A stretch of 64,000 nucleotides of DNA from Thiothrix subterranea (GCF_030930995.1 NZ_CP133217.1:2656001-2720000); one strand, 5' to 3'; positions 1 through 10,322 are shown, counted from the stretch's first letter. The notes: a model not told the origin generated them from the sequence alone. Program-made: numbers and translations.

Positions 1-100
1 GCATTTGATGCATCTTTAGGTCTTCCGCGTTTGTTGCATCCCCACTTGCACCCAAGCCAGCATCCCGCTAGATTGCACAGCAACTCAAAAAGGTATTTGA

Positions 101-1049
<949 letters not shown>

Positions 1050-1053
<4 letters not shown>

Positions 1054-1532
1054 TGCGCATTGGGCATGGTTACGATGTACACGCCTTTACGACAGGCGAT
1101 CATCTGGTGTTGGGCGGTGTTAAGATCCCGCATACGCACGCTTTTAAAGCGCATTCGGATGGGGATGTGTTGTTGCACGCGATTTGTGATGCCTTATTGG
1201 GGGCGCTGGCGTTGGGTGATATTGGGCAACATTTCCCCGATACCGCCGCCGAATACGCTAACATTGATAGCCGAATTTTGTTGCGTCACGTCGTCGGACT
1301 GGTGCGCAGTCAAGGCTATGGCGTGATCAATCTTGATAGCACGATCATTGCGCAATCGCCTAAAATGGCACCGCATATTTTGACCATGCGCGAACACCTA
1401 GCGGTTGATTTGGGCTGTGAGCTGAATCAAGTCAATGTGAAAGCAACGACGACTGAAAAATTAGGTTTTACCGGGCGTAAGGAGGGCATCGCTGCCCATG
1501 CCGTGGTGTTATTAGGAGCAAACCATGATTGA
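1050..1532 (+). CDS. ispF: 2-C-methyl-D-erythritol 2,4-cyclodiphosphate synthase
   Basis: IspF cyclises CDP-methylerythritol 2-phosphate to the 2,4-cyclodiphosphate in the non-mevalonate isoprenoid pathway. The metal-binding signature GHGYDVHAF is at the N-terminus and [18 protein letters not shown] lies near residues 36-53. The [16 protein letters not shown] segment is near 132-147. The 160-residue length is normal. Two ATG codons are adjacent (1050 and 1053). The second gives the usual MRIGHGYD start and I cannot separate them. ispD is not next to it here. The 3' end overlaps phhB by 8 bases. Confidence 0.97.
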
Positions 1533-1818
1533 AAAATTAAACGATGAAGCGCTGGCAGTTATTTTGGAAGGTTTGCCGGGTTGGGTATTGCGTGACAGCA
1601 AGTTACACCGCGTGCTGACTTTTGCCGATTTTGTCGAAGCGTTTGGTTTTATGTCGCAAGTGGCGCTAGTCGCGGAGCGCATGAACCATCACCCGGAATG
1701 GTGCAATGTGTACAAAACCTTAGCCATAAGTCTGACCACGCACGATGCTGGCGGCATTACCCACCGCGATATTGAATTGGCGCAAACCATCAATCGTTTG
1801 GCGGGTTATCCGGTGTAA
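1525..1818 (+). CDS. phhB: pterin-4a-carbinolamine dehydratase
   Basis: This 97-residue PCD/DCoH-family protein dehydrates 4a-hydroxytetrahydropterin during recycling of the pterin cofactor. The signature [18 protein letters not shown] followed by [16 protein letters not shown] is near residues 53-88 and holds the conserved His-His pair. No phenylalanine hydroxylase gene lies in this window, so its partner is elsewhere, or the protein serves another pterin-related role. It is the last gene of the wrbA-DUF2069-ispF-phhB run. It overlaps the convergent HEAT-repeat gene tail-to-tail by 29 bases. Confidence 0.93.
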   Translation: MIEKLNDEALAVILEGLPGWVLRDSKLHRVLTFADFVEAFGFMSQVALVAERMNHHPEWCNVYKTLAISLTTHDAGGITHRDIELAQTINRLAGYPV

Positions 1819-2233
1819 GGGTTGCCAATGCATCAGTGGCAACGTCATGCACCTCGGCTGCCTGATCGTGCAAACAGGCTTGTAAAAACGGAATCGCATG
1901 GGCATCGCCACTTAATCCCAAGTAATGACAAGCATCCGAACGAATCGTGACATCGGGGTGTTGGCTTAATTCCCCCAGTGTCGCTACAGCGCTTTTGAGC
2001 AATGCTGACTCCGCAAGGTCTTCCATGACCACACCAATGCCGATGCGGGTGCTCAATGCCGTGCTAGGGTTTCCCAGCAATGCCAATACGACTTGCAGCG
2101 TGGCGGGTTCGCGTTGGATGCGGGCAGTCACTTCTGCGGCGCGTCCGGTAGCGAGTTGTGCATTAAATTGCAGTTCGATTTCATGCTCTTCAAGCATCCA
2201 ACGGGGAAAGGTGCGCCAGTGATTGTTTGCCAT
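1790..2233 (-). CDS. HEAT-repeat protein of unknown role
   Basis: Starting at the ATG giving MANNHWRTF (2233), this is a 147-residue helical protein. At least two HEAT-like repeats are visible: one around [20 protein letters not shown] and one around [25 protein letters not shown] repeats make curved helical protein-binding surfaces. No catalytic motif is visible. A longer frame continues upstream to 2320 but would run into gluQ. The chosen start lies 2 bases beyond the gluQ stop codon, so the gene is probably co-transcribed with gluQ. Possible partners cannot be told from sequence. Confidence 0.75.
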   Translation of the reverse strand: MANNHWRTFPRWMLEEHEIELQFNAQLATGRAAEVTARIQREPATLQVVLALLGNPSTALSTRIGIGVVMEDLAESALLKSAVATLGELSQHPDVTIRSDACHYLGLSGDAHAIPFLQACLHDQAAEVHDVATDALATLTPDNPPND

Positions 2234-2235
2234 GT

Positions 2236-3036
2236 TTATGCCTGTGAAGGTTTGAGGTGATGCATATCCCAATGTGCGATTGCCCAATCCCAACACGCGC
2301 TGAGGCTGGAAAACTCGCAAGCATCGGGGCAGGGTTGTTGGAGAAACCGGAGTGCGGCTACCAATGTTTGCAAGCGTTCGCTGGTGTTGAGTGCGGGTGC
2401 AAGGTTTTGTTTACTCAGTTTTTGCCCGAATTCATTTAACACTAACGGCACATGCGCGTAATTCGGTTGCGGCAAACCCAGCAATTGTTGCAGCCAGATT
2501 TGCCGAGGGGTGTTATCCAGCAAATCCGCCCCACGTACCACTTGATTCACTCCCTGAAAAGCATCATCGACTACTACGGCTAATTGGTAAGCAAATAAGC
2601 CATCAGCGCGTAGCAACACAAAATCGCCCACATCGCGGCTCAGGCGCTGGCAATAGTTGCCTTGAATGTTGTCAGTGAAGCAAATGGGATCATCCGGCGT
2701 GCGCACGCGGATAGCGGGCAAGGTCGGTAAGCCTTTGCGCGAACGGGTACAAGAGTAAGTGTGCATTTGCAAGGTGGCAAGTGCGGCTTGGTAGGCATCT
2801 TGGCGTTGGCTTTGGTAGAGAATCTCACCATCCCATTCAAAACCGTAAGCGTCCAAGGTTTGAATAATGTTAGCTGTTGCGCTCGGCTGTTCACGCGGTT
2901 TGTCGAGATCTTCGATGCGTAATAACCAACGGCCTTGTAGTTGCCGCGCCGCCAGATAACTGGCGGTAGCAGCAACCAAAGAGCCAAAATGCAATGGCCC
3001 CGTGGGAGAGGGAGCAAATCTGCCAATGGTTAGCAA
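2236..3036 (-). CDS. gluQ: glutamyl-Q tRNA(Asp) synthetase with reduced zinc site
   Basis: GluQ-RS activates glutamate and attaches it to the queuosine base at position 34 of tRNA(Asp). It is a paralogue of the catalytic half of glutamyl-tRNA synthetase. The HIGH-type motif PSPTGPLHFGSL is at residues 9-20, IEDLD follows at 41-45, and the KMSKS-type motif reads KLSK at 206-209. The protein is 266 residues, shorter than the roughly 300 of E. coli. The region that carries the family's zinc ligands (around MHTYSCTRSRKG, 91-102) keeps one cysteine of the usual CxC pair and lacks the later Tyr/Cys ligands. Queuosine synthesis also involves tgt at 22.8 kb. It lies just downstream of dksA, a common arrangement. 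Confidence 0.93.
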   Translation of the reverse strand: MLTIGRFAPSPTGPLHFGSLVAATASYLAARQLQGRWLLRIEDLDKPREQPSATANIIQTLDAYGFEWDGEILYQSQRQDAYQAALATLQMHTYSCTRSRKGLPTLPAIRVRTPDDPICFTDNIQGNYCQRLSRDVGDFVLLRADGLFAYQLAVVVDDAFQGVNQVVRGADLLDNTPRQIWLQQLLGLPQPNYAHVPLVLNEFGQKLSKQNLAPALNTSERLQTLVAALRFLQQPCPDACEFSSLSACWDWAIAHWDMHHLKPSQA

Positions 3037-3048
3037 GACTTAGCGTCC

Positions 3049-3504
3049 TCAGACCGCCATTTGCTTTTCCTTGATTTCTTGCGTGGTTTTGCAGTCGATG
3101 CAAAGTTCAGCCGTGGGGCGAACCTCCAGACGCTGCAAGCCAATTTCGACTCCGCAAGCATCGCAGTAGCCGTAATCATCGTCATCGACCCGCGCAATGG
3201 TTTTCTCGATTTTGCGGATCAGTTTGCGTTCACGGTCACGGGCGCGAAGTTCCAGCGCGAATTCTTCTTCCTGAGTAGCGCGGTCAGCCGGGTCAGAAAA
3301 GTTAGTTGCGTCTTCTTTCATGTGATCGACGGTGCGATCCACTTCTTCCATCAGGGATTTTTTCCAAACGACCAGAATATGACGAAAATGCGCTAATTGC
3401 TTTTCGTTCATGTATTCTTCGCCGGGTTCGGGGGTGTAGGGTTCGATGCCGTCAACAGGTAGTGCGGCTTTTCTGCTCAGGTAGGTTACAGTATCAGTTG
3501 CCAT
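3049..3504 (-). CDS. dksA: RNA polymerase-binding transcription factor DksA
   Basis: DksA enters the secondary channel of RNA polymerase and works with ppGpp to reset rRNA and amino-acid promoters. A coiled coil (about residues 30-105) holds the tip motif DPADRA. A C-terminal four-cysteine zinc finger follows (CDACGVEIG ... CIDCK). The start is taken at ATG 3504 because GGAG lies 8 bases upstream. An in-frame TTG four codons earlier is less likely. Length (151 residues) is normal. gluQ begins 12 bases downstream. Confidence 0.96.
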   Translation of the reverse strand: MATDTVTYLSRKAALPVDGIEPYTPEPGEEYMNEKQLAHFRHILVVWKKSLMEEVDRTVDHMKEDATNFSDPADRATQEEEFALELRARDRERKLIRKIEKTIARVDDDDYGYCDACGVEIGLQRLEVRPTAELCIDCKTTQEIKEKQMAV

Positions 3505-3686
3505 TGTTATCTCCAACAGTGAGTGGCGATGGTCAGTTCTTTTGTTATGGAAACGTTTTTCGTTCTAACACTGGCCAGCAATTTATGCGGGGCGGATTAT
3601 AGCTGAATTGTTCAGAATAAACAGAACTTTCGTATTCCATTCGGATATTTATTAAAAAATTTATGTTAGTTCCCCTGTTTCTTTAT

Positions 3687-4409
3687 TCACATGAAACGAA
3701 ATTGAAAACGCACGGCGACCTCACCCGGGTCGGTAATATTAAGCAATAACTCATCCGGCGTGCCAATTGGCATTAATTGCCCGGTGAAATTGGGTATGTA
3801 TTCTTCAGGTGGAAAGCGCCGCAACGCCATGACTTTATTGTTTTTATCCAAAAAGCTGATTTCAATCAACGGGTAAGGCTGGGGAAATGTCGCATCATTT
3901 TGGATGGATGCACTAATTGTCAGCACCTTCGGGGTATTGGGGTGTGAATAAATATTACGGCTTAACAGGTTGATTTTACCTATATCGCGTGGTTGAGTGA
4001 GATTGCACCCGATGAGGTCACACACTTGCCGAGTAAGCGTTGCGGTCAGGGATTGTTGTGCTAACCAGTGACGGCTGCTGTAAAGCACTTGCAAGAGCAA
4101 CAATAAGGCCAATATGCCGAGGATTGCTTGCAACCAAAATCTTGAGATTCCATGAGGCCATAACCATTGACGTCGTGGGCGCGAAACAGCTTGGTTGGGG
4201 AGGAGCGGGGGTGGAATGTCGGCAAAATCAGCGGCAGCCGCGGTGCCTAATTTGGCAAACCGGCGCTCTTCGGGCAGTGTTTGGCTTAAGCTTTTCATCG
4301 CGTCGAAAATGTTGTCACATTCACCACAGCGCAACAACCCTTGGGCTGCTGTTAATTCTTTCATGGTAACGCGAAAAATCGCGTTGCAGTGGTTACACTG
4401 TGTATACAT
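3687..4409 (-). CDS. zinc-ribbon and DUF3426 membrane protein
   Basis: The N-terminus is an MJ0042-type zinc ribbon with Cys5, Cys8, Cys28 and Cys31 (CNHC ... CGEC). It is followed by a polar linker and one membrane segment near residues 93-110. A periplasmic domain of the DUF3426 type fills the rest and ends VRFQFRFM. The 240-residue architecture is that of the conserved protein usually found downstream of prmA in gammaproteobacteria. Its role is unknown. A cytosolic zinc ribbon joined to a periplasmic domain suggests a link across the inner membrane. A 110-base gap separates it from prmA, so it may have its own promoter. Confidence 0.85.
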   Translation of the reverse strand: MYTQCNHCNAIFRVTMKELTAAQGLLRCGECDNIFDAMKSLSQTLPEERRFAKLGTAAAADFADIPPPLLPNQAVSRPRRQWLWPHGISRFWLQAILGILALLLLLQVLYSSRHWLAQQSLTATLTRQVCDLIGCNLTQPRDIGKINLLSRNIYSHPNTPKVLTISASIQNDATFPQPYPLIEISFLDKNNKVMALRRFPPEEYIPNFTGQLMPIGTPDELLLNITDPGEVAVRFQFRFM

Positions 4410-4519
4410 GACTCCGCGCCATTTGAGTAATCGCTTTATTCTAGTTGTTGTTTGGCAAAAATGCTTAGTTTAGGCGAGAGAAAATATCACCAGTAGCGCG
4501 GTTGCACAAACAATACAGA

Positions 4520-5401
4520 TTAGCGGCGTACACCAGTGACCCGCAGCCAATCTTCTTTTTGCACCAGCGAAAATTCATCTAATGACGGTTGGTAAGCAGC
4601 GGTAATCGCGGCGGCTTGTTCTGCCAAAATACCCGACAATACCAATTTTCCACCGGGGCGTAGTGCTGCCAATAATATGGGGGCAAGTTCCACCAATGGT
4701 CCCGCCAAAATGTTTGCCATGACCACATCCCACGTTTGTTTGGGCAATTGTTCGGGGTAACAGGTCTGTAACAGTGCAGGGTCAATGCTGTTGCGCTCGG
4801 CATTGTCTTGGGTGGCAAGCAATGCTTGCGGGTCAATGTCTGTCCCCACGGCATGTTTCGCGCCCAGTTTGAGTGCAGCAATGGCAAGCACGCCAGAACC
4901 GCAACCGTAATCCAGAACATCCAGTCCTGTTACGTCCTGTTCGTCCAGCCACTCAAGGCACAGCGCGGTGGTGGGGTGCGTACCTGTACCAAACGCCAAA
5001 CCGGGGTCAAGCAGCAGCTTTACGCTGTCATCGTCAGGGATTTCAAACCAACTGGGGTAAATCCACAAACGTTTGCCGAAGCACATGGGTTGGAAACTGT
5101 CCATCCACGCGCGTTCCCACGGCTGGTCTTCGACAATTTCGTACAGCACGGATTCGATTTGCCAGTCGGCTTTGCGCGTTTCCAGCAGTAACTGCAAGGC
5201 ATTGAGGTCGGTGTCTTCCTCGTACAATGCTGTAACCACCAGATTGTTCCACAAGCGCATTTCGCCGGGGCGGGGTTCGAGGATGGGATCATCTTCCGCA
5301 TCCTGCCAAGTAATGGAAACCGCTCCCACGGCTTCCATCGACTCCACGACCACTTCCTGATGCTTGGACGTGGTATGACAAACCAATTGCTGCCAGCTCA
5401 T
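4520..5401 (-). CDS. prmA: ribosomal protein L11 methyltransferase
   Basis: PrmA trimethylates ribosomal protein L11 using S-adenosylmethionine. An N-terminal substrate-recognition domain spans about residues 1-115. The class I methyltransferase core follows, with motif LDVLDYGCGSGVLAIAA and MANILAGPLVEL (the post-I and IV regions). The segment DPGLAFGTGTHPTT is typical of PrmA. The 293-residue length is standard. Its ATG overlaps the accC stop by one base (TAATG), so translation is coupled to accC. Confidence 0.97.
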   Translation of the reverse strand: MSWQQLVCHTTSKHQEVVVESMEAVGAVSITWQDAEDDPILEPRPGEMRLWNNLVVTALYEEDTDLNALQLLLETRKADWQIESVLYEIVEDQPWERAWMDSFQPMCFGKRLWIYPSWFEIPDDDSVKLLLDPGLAFGTGTHPTTALCLEWLDEQDVTGLDVLDYGCGSGVLAIAALKLGAKHAVGTDIDPQALLATQDNAERNSIDPALLQTCYPEQLPKQTWDVVMANILAGPLVELAPILLAALRPGGKLVLSGILAEQAAAITAAYQPSLDEFSLVQKEDWLRVTGVRR

Positions 5402-6747
5402 TATTTATGCATTCCCAACATTTTTTCGAGGTAGTGAATATCAGCACCACCCGCACGGAACGCGGGGTCTTCCATAATGCGGGTTTGCAGCGGGATATTG
5501 GTTTTAATGCCTTCGATGACCATTTCACTGAGTGCGCCATGCATCCGGTTGATCGCGGTTTCGCGGTCTTGCCCGTGCACAATCAGCTTGCCGATCATGG
5601 AATCGTAGTACGGTGGTACGCTGTAATCGGTGTAAATGTGCGAATCCACCCGCACCCCTAAACCGCCCGGTACGTGGTAACGGGTAATCTTGCCGGGTGA
5701 GGGTGCAAAGGTTTGCGGGTCTTCGGCATTAATACGGCATTCAATTGCGTGACCATTTACCTTGATGTCTTCCTGACGCAAGCTCAGCACTTCGCCGGAG
5801 GCAATCAGCAATTGTTGCTTGACCAAATCCACGCCCGTAATCAATTCCGTGACCGGGTGTTCGACCTGCAAACGGGTATTCATTTCGATGAAATAGAACT
5901 CACCGTCTTCGTACAAAAATTCAAACGTACCCGCGCCCCGGTAGCCGATTTTGCGGCAGGCTTCGGCAACACGGTTGCCAATGCGGGCGCGTTGTTCTGC
6001 GGTAATGAAGGGGGCAGGGGCTTCTTCCACCACTTTTTGGTTACGGCGTTGCATCGAGCAATCGCGTTCGCACAGGTGAATCGCGTTACCGTGGGAATCA
6101 GCCAGCACTTGCAGTTCGATGTGACGCGGGCGTTGCAGGAATTTTTCCATGAACACCACGTCGTTACCAAACGCGGCTTTGGCTTCGGCACGGGTCAAGC
6201 TCACTGCTGCCACCAGTTCGTCGGCAGAATGCACCACGCGCATCCCGCGTCCGCCGCCACCACCGGTGGCTTTGACAATCAATGGGTAGCCAATGCGTGT
6301 CCCCATTTTGAGGATTTCTTCGGGGTCTTCGGGTGTGCCGCCTTCTGAACCGGGAACGCACGGCACACCTGCTGCAAGCATGGCATCTTTTGCTGAAATC
6401 TTGTCACCCATCAGGCGAATGGTTTCTGCTCGCGGACCGATGAAGATGAAACCACTGGATTCGACACGTTCTGCGAAGTCAGCATTTTCCGACAAAAAGC
6501 CGTAGCCGGGGTGAATGGCATCCGCACCGGTGACTTCCGCCGCGCTGATCAGGGCAGGAACATTCAGGTAACTATCCGTGGAGCGTGGCGGACCGATGCA
6601 CACGGATTCGTCGGCAAGACGCACGTGCTTGAGGTCACGGTCAGCGGTGGAATGCACAGCCACCGTTTTAATGCCGAGTTCACGGCAGCCACGCAAGATA
6701 CGTAGGGCAATTTCGCCCCGGTTTGCGATCAGTACTTTTTTCAACAT
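5401..6747 (-). CDS. accC: acetyl-CoA carboxylase biotin carboxylase subunit
   Basis: AccC carboxylates the biotin on AccB with bicarbonate and ATP, the first half-reaction of fatty-acid synthesis. The ATP-grasp fold is complete: [14 protein letters not shown] at the start, the glycine-rich loop [10 protein letters not shown] near residue 165, and [16 protein letters not shown] near 275. It is 448 residues, the family norm. AGGGGTGA precedes the ATG. Gene order aroQ-accB-accC-prmA is the classic gammaproteobacterial operon. The homologous domain in the pyruvate carboxylase at 57.3 kb is a separate, longer protein. Confidence 0.98.
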   Translation of the reverse strand: MLKKVLIANRGEIALRILRGCRELGIKTVAVHSTADRDLKHVRLADESVCIGPPRSTDSYLNVPALISAAEVTGADAIHPGYGFLSENADFAERVESSGFIFIGPRAETIRLMGDKISAKDAMLAAGVPCVPGSEGGTPEDPEEILKMGTRIGYPLIVKATGGGGGRGMRVVHSADELVAAVSLTRAEAKAAFGNDVVFMEKFLQRPRHIELQVLADSHGNAIHLCERDCSMQRRNQKVVEEAPAPFITAEQRARIGNRVAEACRKIGYRGAGTFEFLYEDGEFYFIEMNTRLQVEHPVTELITGVDLVKQQLLIASGEVLSLRQEDIKVNGHAIECRINAEDPQTFAPSPGKITRYHVPGGLGVRVDSHIYTDYSVPPYYDSMIGKLIVHGQDRETAINRMHGALSEMVIEGIKTNIPLQTRIMEDPAFRAGGADIHYLEKMLGMHK

Positions 6748-6783
6748 GTTGTCACCCCTGCGGTGTTTACCGAATCACAAACA

Positions 6784-7242
6784 TCATTCAACGATGAACA
6801 GTGGTTGCCCAAATTCGACAGGCTGTTCATTTTCAACCAAAATGGCTTTTACAATACCGGTAGCATCAGACTGAATTTGGTTGAGCATTTTCATCGCTTC
6901 GATAATGCACAGGGTGTCGCCAACTTTAACGCTTTGTCCCACTTCCACAAATGCTTTAGCAGTGGGGGAGGATGCGCGGTAGAACGTGCCGACCATCGGT
7001 GATTCGACTACATGACCTGAAGGGGCAGCAGCGGCGATAGGCTCAGCAGCCGCAACGGGGGCTGACATCATCGCTTGTGGCTGTTGTGGGGCATAGTATG
7101 GCTGTGGTGCTGCGGCTAACGTCATGCCAGAGTTGATGCGACTGATGCGCACCGAATCTTCGCCTTCTTTGATTTCGATTTCGGCGACATCACTGCCTTC
7201 GAGTAATTGAATTAGTTTTTGTATTTTACGAACGTCCATCAT
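6784..7242 (-). CDS. accB: acetyl-CoA carboxylase biotin carboxyl carrier protein
   Basis: AccB carries the covalently attached biotin between AccC and the carboxyltransferase. The C-terminal biotinyl domain holds the EAMKM motif, with the modified lysine near residue 118, and is preceded by the AccB thumb-type segment [15 protein letters not shown]. An alanine/proline/glutamine-rich linker (about residues 40-75) joins it to the N-terminal dimerisation region. Two ATG codons are adjacent (7242 and 7239). The start overlaps the end of aroQ by 17 bases, and no strong ribosome-binding site is visible. Coupling to aroQ is therefore likely. Confidence 0.97.
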   Translation of the reverse strand: MMDVRKIQKLIQLLEGSDVAEIEIKEGEDSVRISRINSGMTLAAAPQPYYAPQQPQAMMSAPVAAAEPIAAAAPSGHVVESPMVGTFYRASSPTAKAFVEVGQSVKVGDTLCIIEAMKMLNQIQSDATGIVKAILVENEQPVEFGQPLFIVE

Positions 7243-7699
7243 AGGTTAATGCTCTGTCGTGTTTGTTGAGTTTCTGTATAGCGGCATACAGTGCGAGTTC
7301 ATAGCCCATTGTACCAAGCCCCAAAATCACGCCTTCAGCTATATCAGACAGATACGAGTGATGACGGAAAGGTTCGCGCCGGTGTACATTGGACAAGTGT
7401 ATTTCGATAAACGGTATCGCGACACCCAGCAGGGCATCCCGCAGCGCAATGCTGGTATGGGTGTAAGCACCGGGGTTAATGAGGATGAAGTCGATTTGTT
7501 CCGTCAAGGCTTGATGAATGCGATCCACCAACGCACCTTCGGAATTGTTCTGATAGCAATGCAGCGTTTGTTGTTGCTGATGCGCTAATGCTGTCAGACG
7601 CGCTTCAATATCAGCCAGTGTCATGTTGCCGTAATGCCCCGGTTCGCGCTTGCCGAGCAAGTTGAGGTTAGGGCCGTTGAGCAGAAGAATGCTTGCCAT
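7226..7699 (-). CDS. aroQ: type II 3-dehydroquinate dehydratase
   Basis: AroQ dehydrates 3-dehydroquinate to 3-dehydroshikimate in the shikimate pathway. It has the family start [21 protein letters not shown], including the catalytic Tyr. It also has [31 protein letters not shown] and the [17 protein letters not shown] segment with the catalytic His. Length is 157 residues, normal for the dodecameric type II enzyme. It is first in the aroQ-accB-accC-prmA operon, with a 123-base upstream gap that holds an inverted repeat. Confidence 0.97.
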   Translation of the reverse strand: MASILLLNGPNLNLLGKREPGHYGNMTLADIEARLTALAHQQQQTLHCYQNNSEGALVDRIHQALTEQIDFILINPGAYTHTSIALRDALLGVAIPFIEIHLSNVHRREPFRHHSYLSDIAEGVILGLGTMGYELALYAAIQKLNKHDRALTYDGRS

Positions 7700-7768
7700 T
7701 GAAATGTGCCTTCGCTCTCGAATAACCGTAAAAACGTGGGATTCTACACCGAACAGTCGCGATATGCA

Positions 7769-7810
7769 GCAATTGGACGCGAAAATGCGAGATTTATCGC
7801 GCCCAATTGC
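7769..7810. repeat. 14-bp inverted repeat between aroQ and the HerA-like gene
   Basis: GCAATTGGACGCGA at 7769-7782 pairs with TCGCGCCCAATTGC at 7797-7810 with one mismatch, across a 14-base loop. It lies just after the 3' end of the HerA-like gene and upstream of aroQ on the same strand. There is no following T-run. It could be a weak terminator, a processing or stability hairpin, or a protein-binding site. Confidence 0.5.
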
Positions 7811-7822
7811 TACGGGTAGTGC

Positions 7823-9337
7823 CTAGCGTCCTTTGAACAAGGAGCCGAGCAAACCGCGCACGATTTGTGTACCGATGCGTCGCCCGGCACTGGACGTTGC
7901 GGCTTTCACTGCGTTTTTCATGAAAGTTTCGCCGATACTGCCCAGCAGGCTATCCGGTTCACGGTCAGCAACGCGGCGGGTGCTACTGTTAGTGCGCCGT
8001 TCGGCTTTTTGTGCTGCTGCTTCCGCTTTTTGTTCAGCGGCTTCGATCTCGGCGGTTTCGGCACGTTGTTGCAACAGTTCGTAAGCAGACTCACGATCTA
8101 CCATCGTGTCGTAACGCCCTGCAAACGGGCTGGTACGCAACATATCGTTACGTTCTGTGTCTGTTAGTGGGCCAATCCGTGATTGCGGTGGGCGGATAAG
8201 GGTGTGTTGCACAATAGTGGGTGTGCCTTTGTCATCGAGTACCGATACCAGTGCTTCACCAACGCCCATGTGCATAATGGTTTCGGCAGTGTCGATATTC
8301 GGGTTTTGGCGGAAGGTTTCGGCAGCCGTGCGCACGGCTTTCTGGTCGCGCGGCGTAAAGGCACGTAGGGCGTGTTGCACCCGATTGCCGAGTTGCCCCA
8401 GCACGGATTCCGGTACATCCAACGGGGTTTGAGTAATGAAGTAAATCCCGACACCTTTGGAGCGGATCAGCTTGACGACTTGTTCGACTTTTTGCACCAG
8501 TGATTTGGATGCGCCATTGAACAGCAAGTGCGCTTCGTCAAAGAAAAACACGAGGCGCGGCTTTTCCATATCGCCGACTTCGGGCAGATTTTCAAACAGC
8601 TCAGACAGCAACCACAGCAGGAAAGTCGCGTACAAGCGCGGGGAATTGATTAGCCGGTCAGCGGCGAGGATATTGATATTGCCGTAACCGTTCGCGCCGG
8701 TACGCATGAAATCCCACAAATCCAACGCCGGTTCGCCGAAGAATTGGTCAGCACCTTGTTGTTCCAGCACCAGCAATTGGCGTTGAATCGCGCCGATGGA
8801 GGCAGAGCTGACATTGCCATAAGTATTGCTGAGGGTTTTGCTGTTTTCACCGAGGTATTGCAGCATGGCACGTAAATCTTTCAGATCCAGCAGCAACAAG
8901 CCTTGCTCGTCAGCGACCTTGAAAGCAATGTTCAGCACGCCTTCTTGGGTGTCGTTTAATTCGAGGAGCTGTGACAGTAACAATGGTCCCATGTCGGAAA
9001 TGGTGGCACGTACCGGATGCCCACGTTCGCCGGATAAATCCCAAATGACGGTGGGGCAGCCTTCAAAGCGGAAGTCATCAATGCCGATTTTTGCAACGCG
9101 CTCATCCACTTTGGGGTGCGGGTTGCCGGGTTTGCTAATGCCAGTGAGGTCGCCTTTGATGTCCGCCATGAATACGGGTACGCCAATGCGGGATAACCCT
9201 TCCGCCAAGACTTGCAGGGAAATGGTTTTTCCCGTGCCGGTTGCGCCTGCAATCAGGCCGTGGCGGTTGGCAAAGCGTGGGTTTAGGAAAACTTTTTCTT
9301 CGCCCTTGCCGATTAGGATTCCGCTCGGTTGTGACAT
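7823..9337 (-). CDS. HerA-like DUF853 ATPase (YjgR type)
   Basis: This 504-residue protein belongs to the FtsK/HerA P-loop ATPase group annotated as DUF853 (E. coli YjgR). Walker A is AGATGTGKT at residues 30-38, and the Walker B region RLVFFFDEAHLLF is near 265-277. A sensor-like segment FITQTPLDVPESVLGQLGNRVQHALRAFTPRD follows. An alanine/glutamate-rich coiled segment and a basic C-terminal tail with SSAGRRIGTQIVRGLLG are typical of the family. Its physiological role is not established; DNA translocation is inferred from the fold. It stands alone with its own upstream gap. Confidence 0.88.
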   Translation of the reverse strand: MSQPSGILIGKGEEKVFLNPRFANRHGLIAGATGTGKTISLQVLAEGLSRIGVPVFMADIKGDLTGISKPGNPHPKVDERVAKIGIDDFRFEGCPTVIWDLSGERGHPVRATISDMGPLLLSQLLELNDTQEGVLNIAFKVADEQGLLLLDLKDLRAMLQYLGENSKTLSNTYGNVSSASIGAIQRQLLVLEQQGADQFFGEPALDLWDFMRTGANGYGNINILAADRLINSPRLYATFLLWLLSELFENLPEVGDMEKPRLVFFFDEAHLLFNGASKSLVQKVEQVVKLIRSKGVGIYFITQTPLDVPESVLGQLGNRVQHALRAFTPRDQKAVRTAAETFRQNPNIDTAETIMHMGVGEALVSVLDDKGTPTIVQHTLIRPPQSRIGPLTDTERNDMLRTSPFAGRYDTMVDRESAYELLQQRAETAEIEAAEQKAEAAAQKAERRTNSSTRRVADREPDSLLGSIGETFMKNAVKAATSSAGRRIGTQIVRGLLGSLFKGR

Positions 9338-9401
9338 GATGACTCCTAGGTTCTGCTATTTTTAGATTGCGTTGAGTTTAACAGGAAACGTTCGCAAGTC
9401 T

Positions 9402-10322
9402 CTATTGAAGCTGTAGTTTTCGCAAGGTTTCAAGGGTAATGGCACCACTGGCAAGACCGTGTGCTTCTTGGTACTGCGTCAGTGCGCTGCGGGTTTTTGG
9501 GCCTAATGCACCATCCGGTGTGCCTTGATAATAGCCTTGTTGTTGCAAGCGGTGTTGCAATTGTTGGATGGTTTCAGCACTGACGGAGGCTTCACAGAGG
9601 GCGGGCATGGATACTATTTGCTCCGGGCGCAAGGTTTGTTGCACGGGGATGTTCTGGGTTTTGGCAGCTTGTTGTGTGGTGCTTACCGTTGCGGGTTGTT
9701 CTATTTTGGCTAATTTGACGCTGGTGTAAACAGCGGGAATTTCTTTGCGCACCACTTTGGCAGGTTCGAGCAGCACTTTACGGGTGATGGTTTCCGTGCG
9801 GGCGGGGATCACGCGCTTGACAGTGCGGGCAGGGCTGTCGATCACTTCACGAGTGACCGTGGTGTATTCTGCCGGTACGGTCAGTAAGCAGTTTTCTGCT
9901 GGTTTATTGTCGGCTATCAGTATCGCTGCGCAATGGGAATTCCAGCGCTGTGTGGCAGCTTTGACTTTGATGCGTTTGGTTTCGGTGCGGTAAGTGGCAG
10001 GCAGTGTTTCGATTTCCACCCGTTCGCGTTCGACCTCGATGGTTTCGGTCACTTCACCGAATGTGGCGGGAATGATCTCGTATTCAACGTAAGCATCGGC
10101 TATTTTTACCTTACGCTCGCCGTAACCCATCTGGACAGGCGTAGTGTGGTAGCGAGTGCTGGATTCGTAAACAGTAACGGCTTCTGTACCGGGGCGGAAC
10201 AATGCAGGTGCTAACACTTGTGACTGGCAAACCGCATCTTGACGAGCGGGTTCAGCCGTTATCATTGTGCTGATGAACACAGTGCTTACGACTAATGTGA
10301 TAGGAAAATAGATGATTTTCAT
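9402..10322 (-). CDS. secreted repeat protein with C-terminal peptidoglycan-binding domain
   Basis: A signal peptide (residues 1 to about 23, ending TMITAEPA) directs export. Residues about 40-215 are made of imperfect repeats built on the pattern PA-x-Y/T-x-T-x-T-x-x-V followed by a charged stretch. Examples are IPATFGEVTETIEV, LPATYRTETKRIKV, VPAEYTTVTREVI, IPARTETITRKVL and IPAVYTSVKLAKI. The C-terminal 60 residues form a PG_binding_1 domain (LQHRLQQQGYYQGTPDGALGPKTRSALTQYQ). The protein probably sits in the periplasm on the cell wall. The function of the beta-rich repeats is unknown. Four cysteines are present in the mature part. Confidence 0.72.
   Translation of the reverse strand: MKIIYFPITLVVSTVFISTMITAEPARQDAVCQSQVLAPALFRPGTEAVTVYESSTRYHTTPVQMGYGERKVKIADAYVEYEIIPATFGEVTETIEVERERVEIETLPATYRTETKRIKVKAATQRWNSHCAAILIADNKPAENCLLTVPAEYTTVTREVIDSPARTVKRVIPARTETITRKVLLEPAKVVRKEIPAVYTSVKLAKIEQPATVSTTQQAAKTQNIPVQQTLRPEQIVSMPALCEASVSAETIQQLQHRLQQQGYYQGTPDGALGPKTRSALTQYQEAHGLASGAITLETLRKLQLQ

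Noticed and set aside
5713-6348. Long antisense open frame across accC (211 residues)
   Set aside because: It lies wholly inside a clear accC gene, has low-complexity His/Phe-rich content from codon mirroring, and shows no domain.
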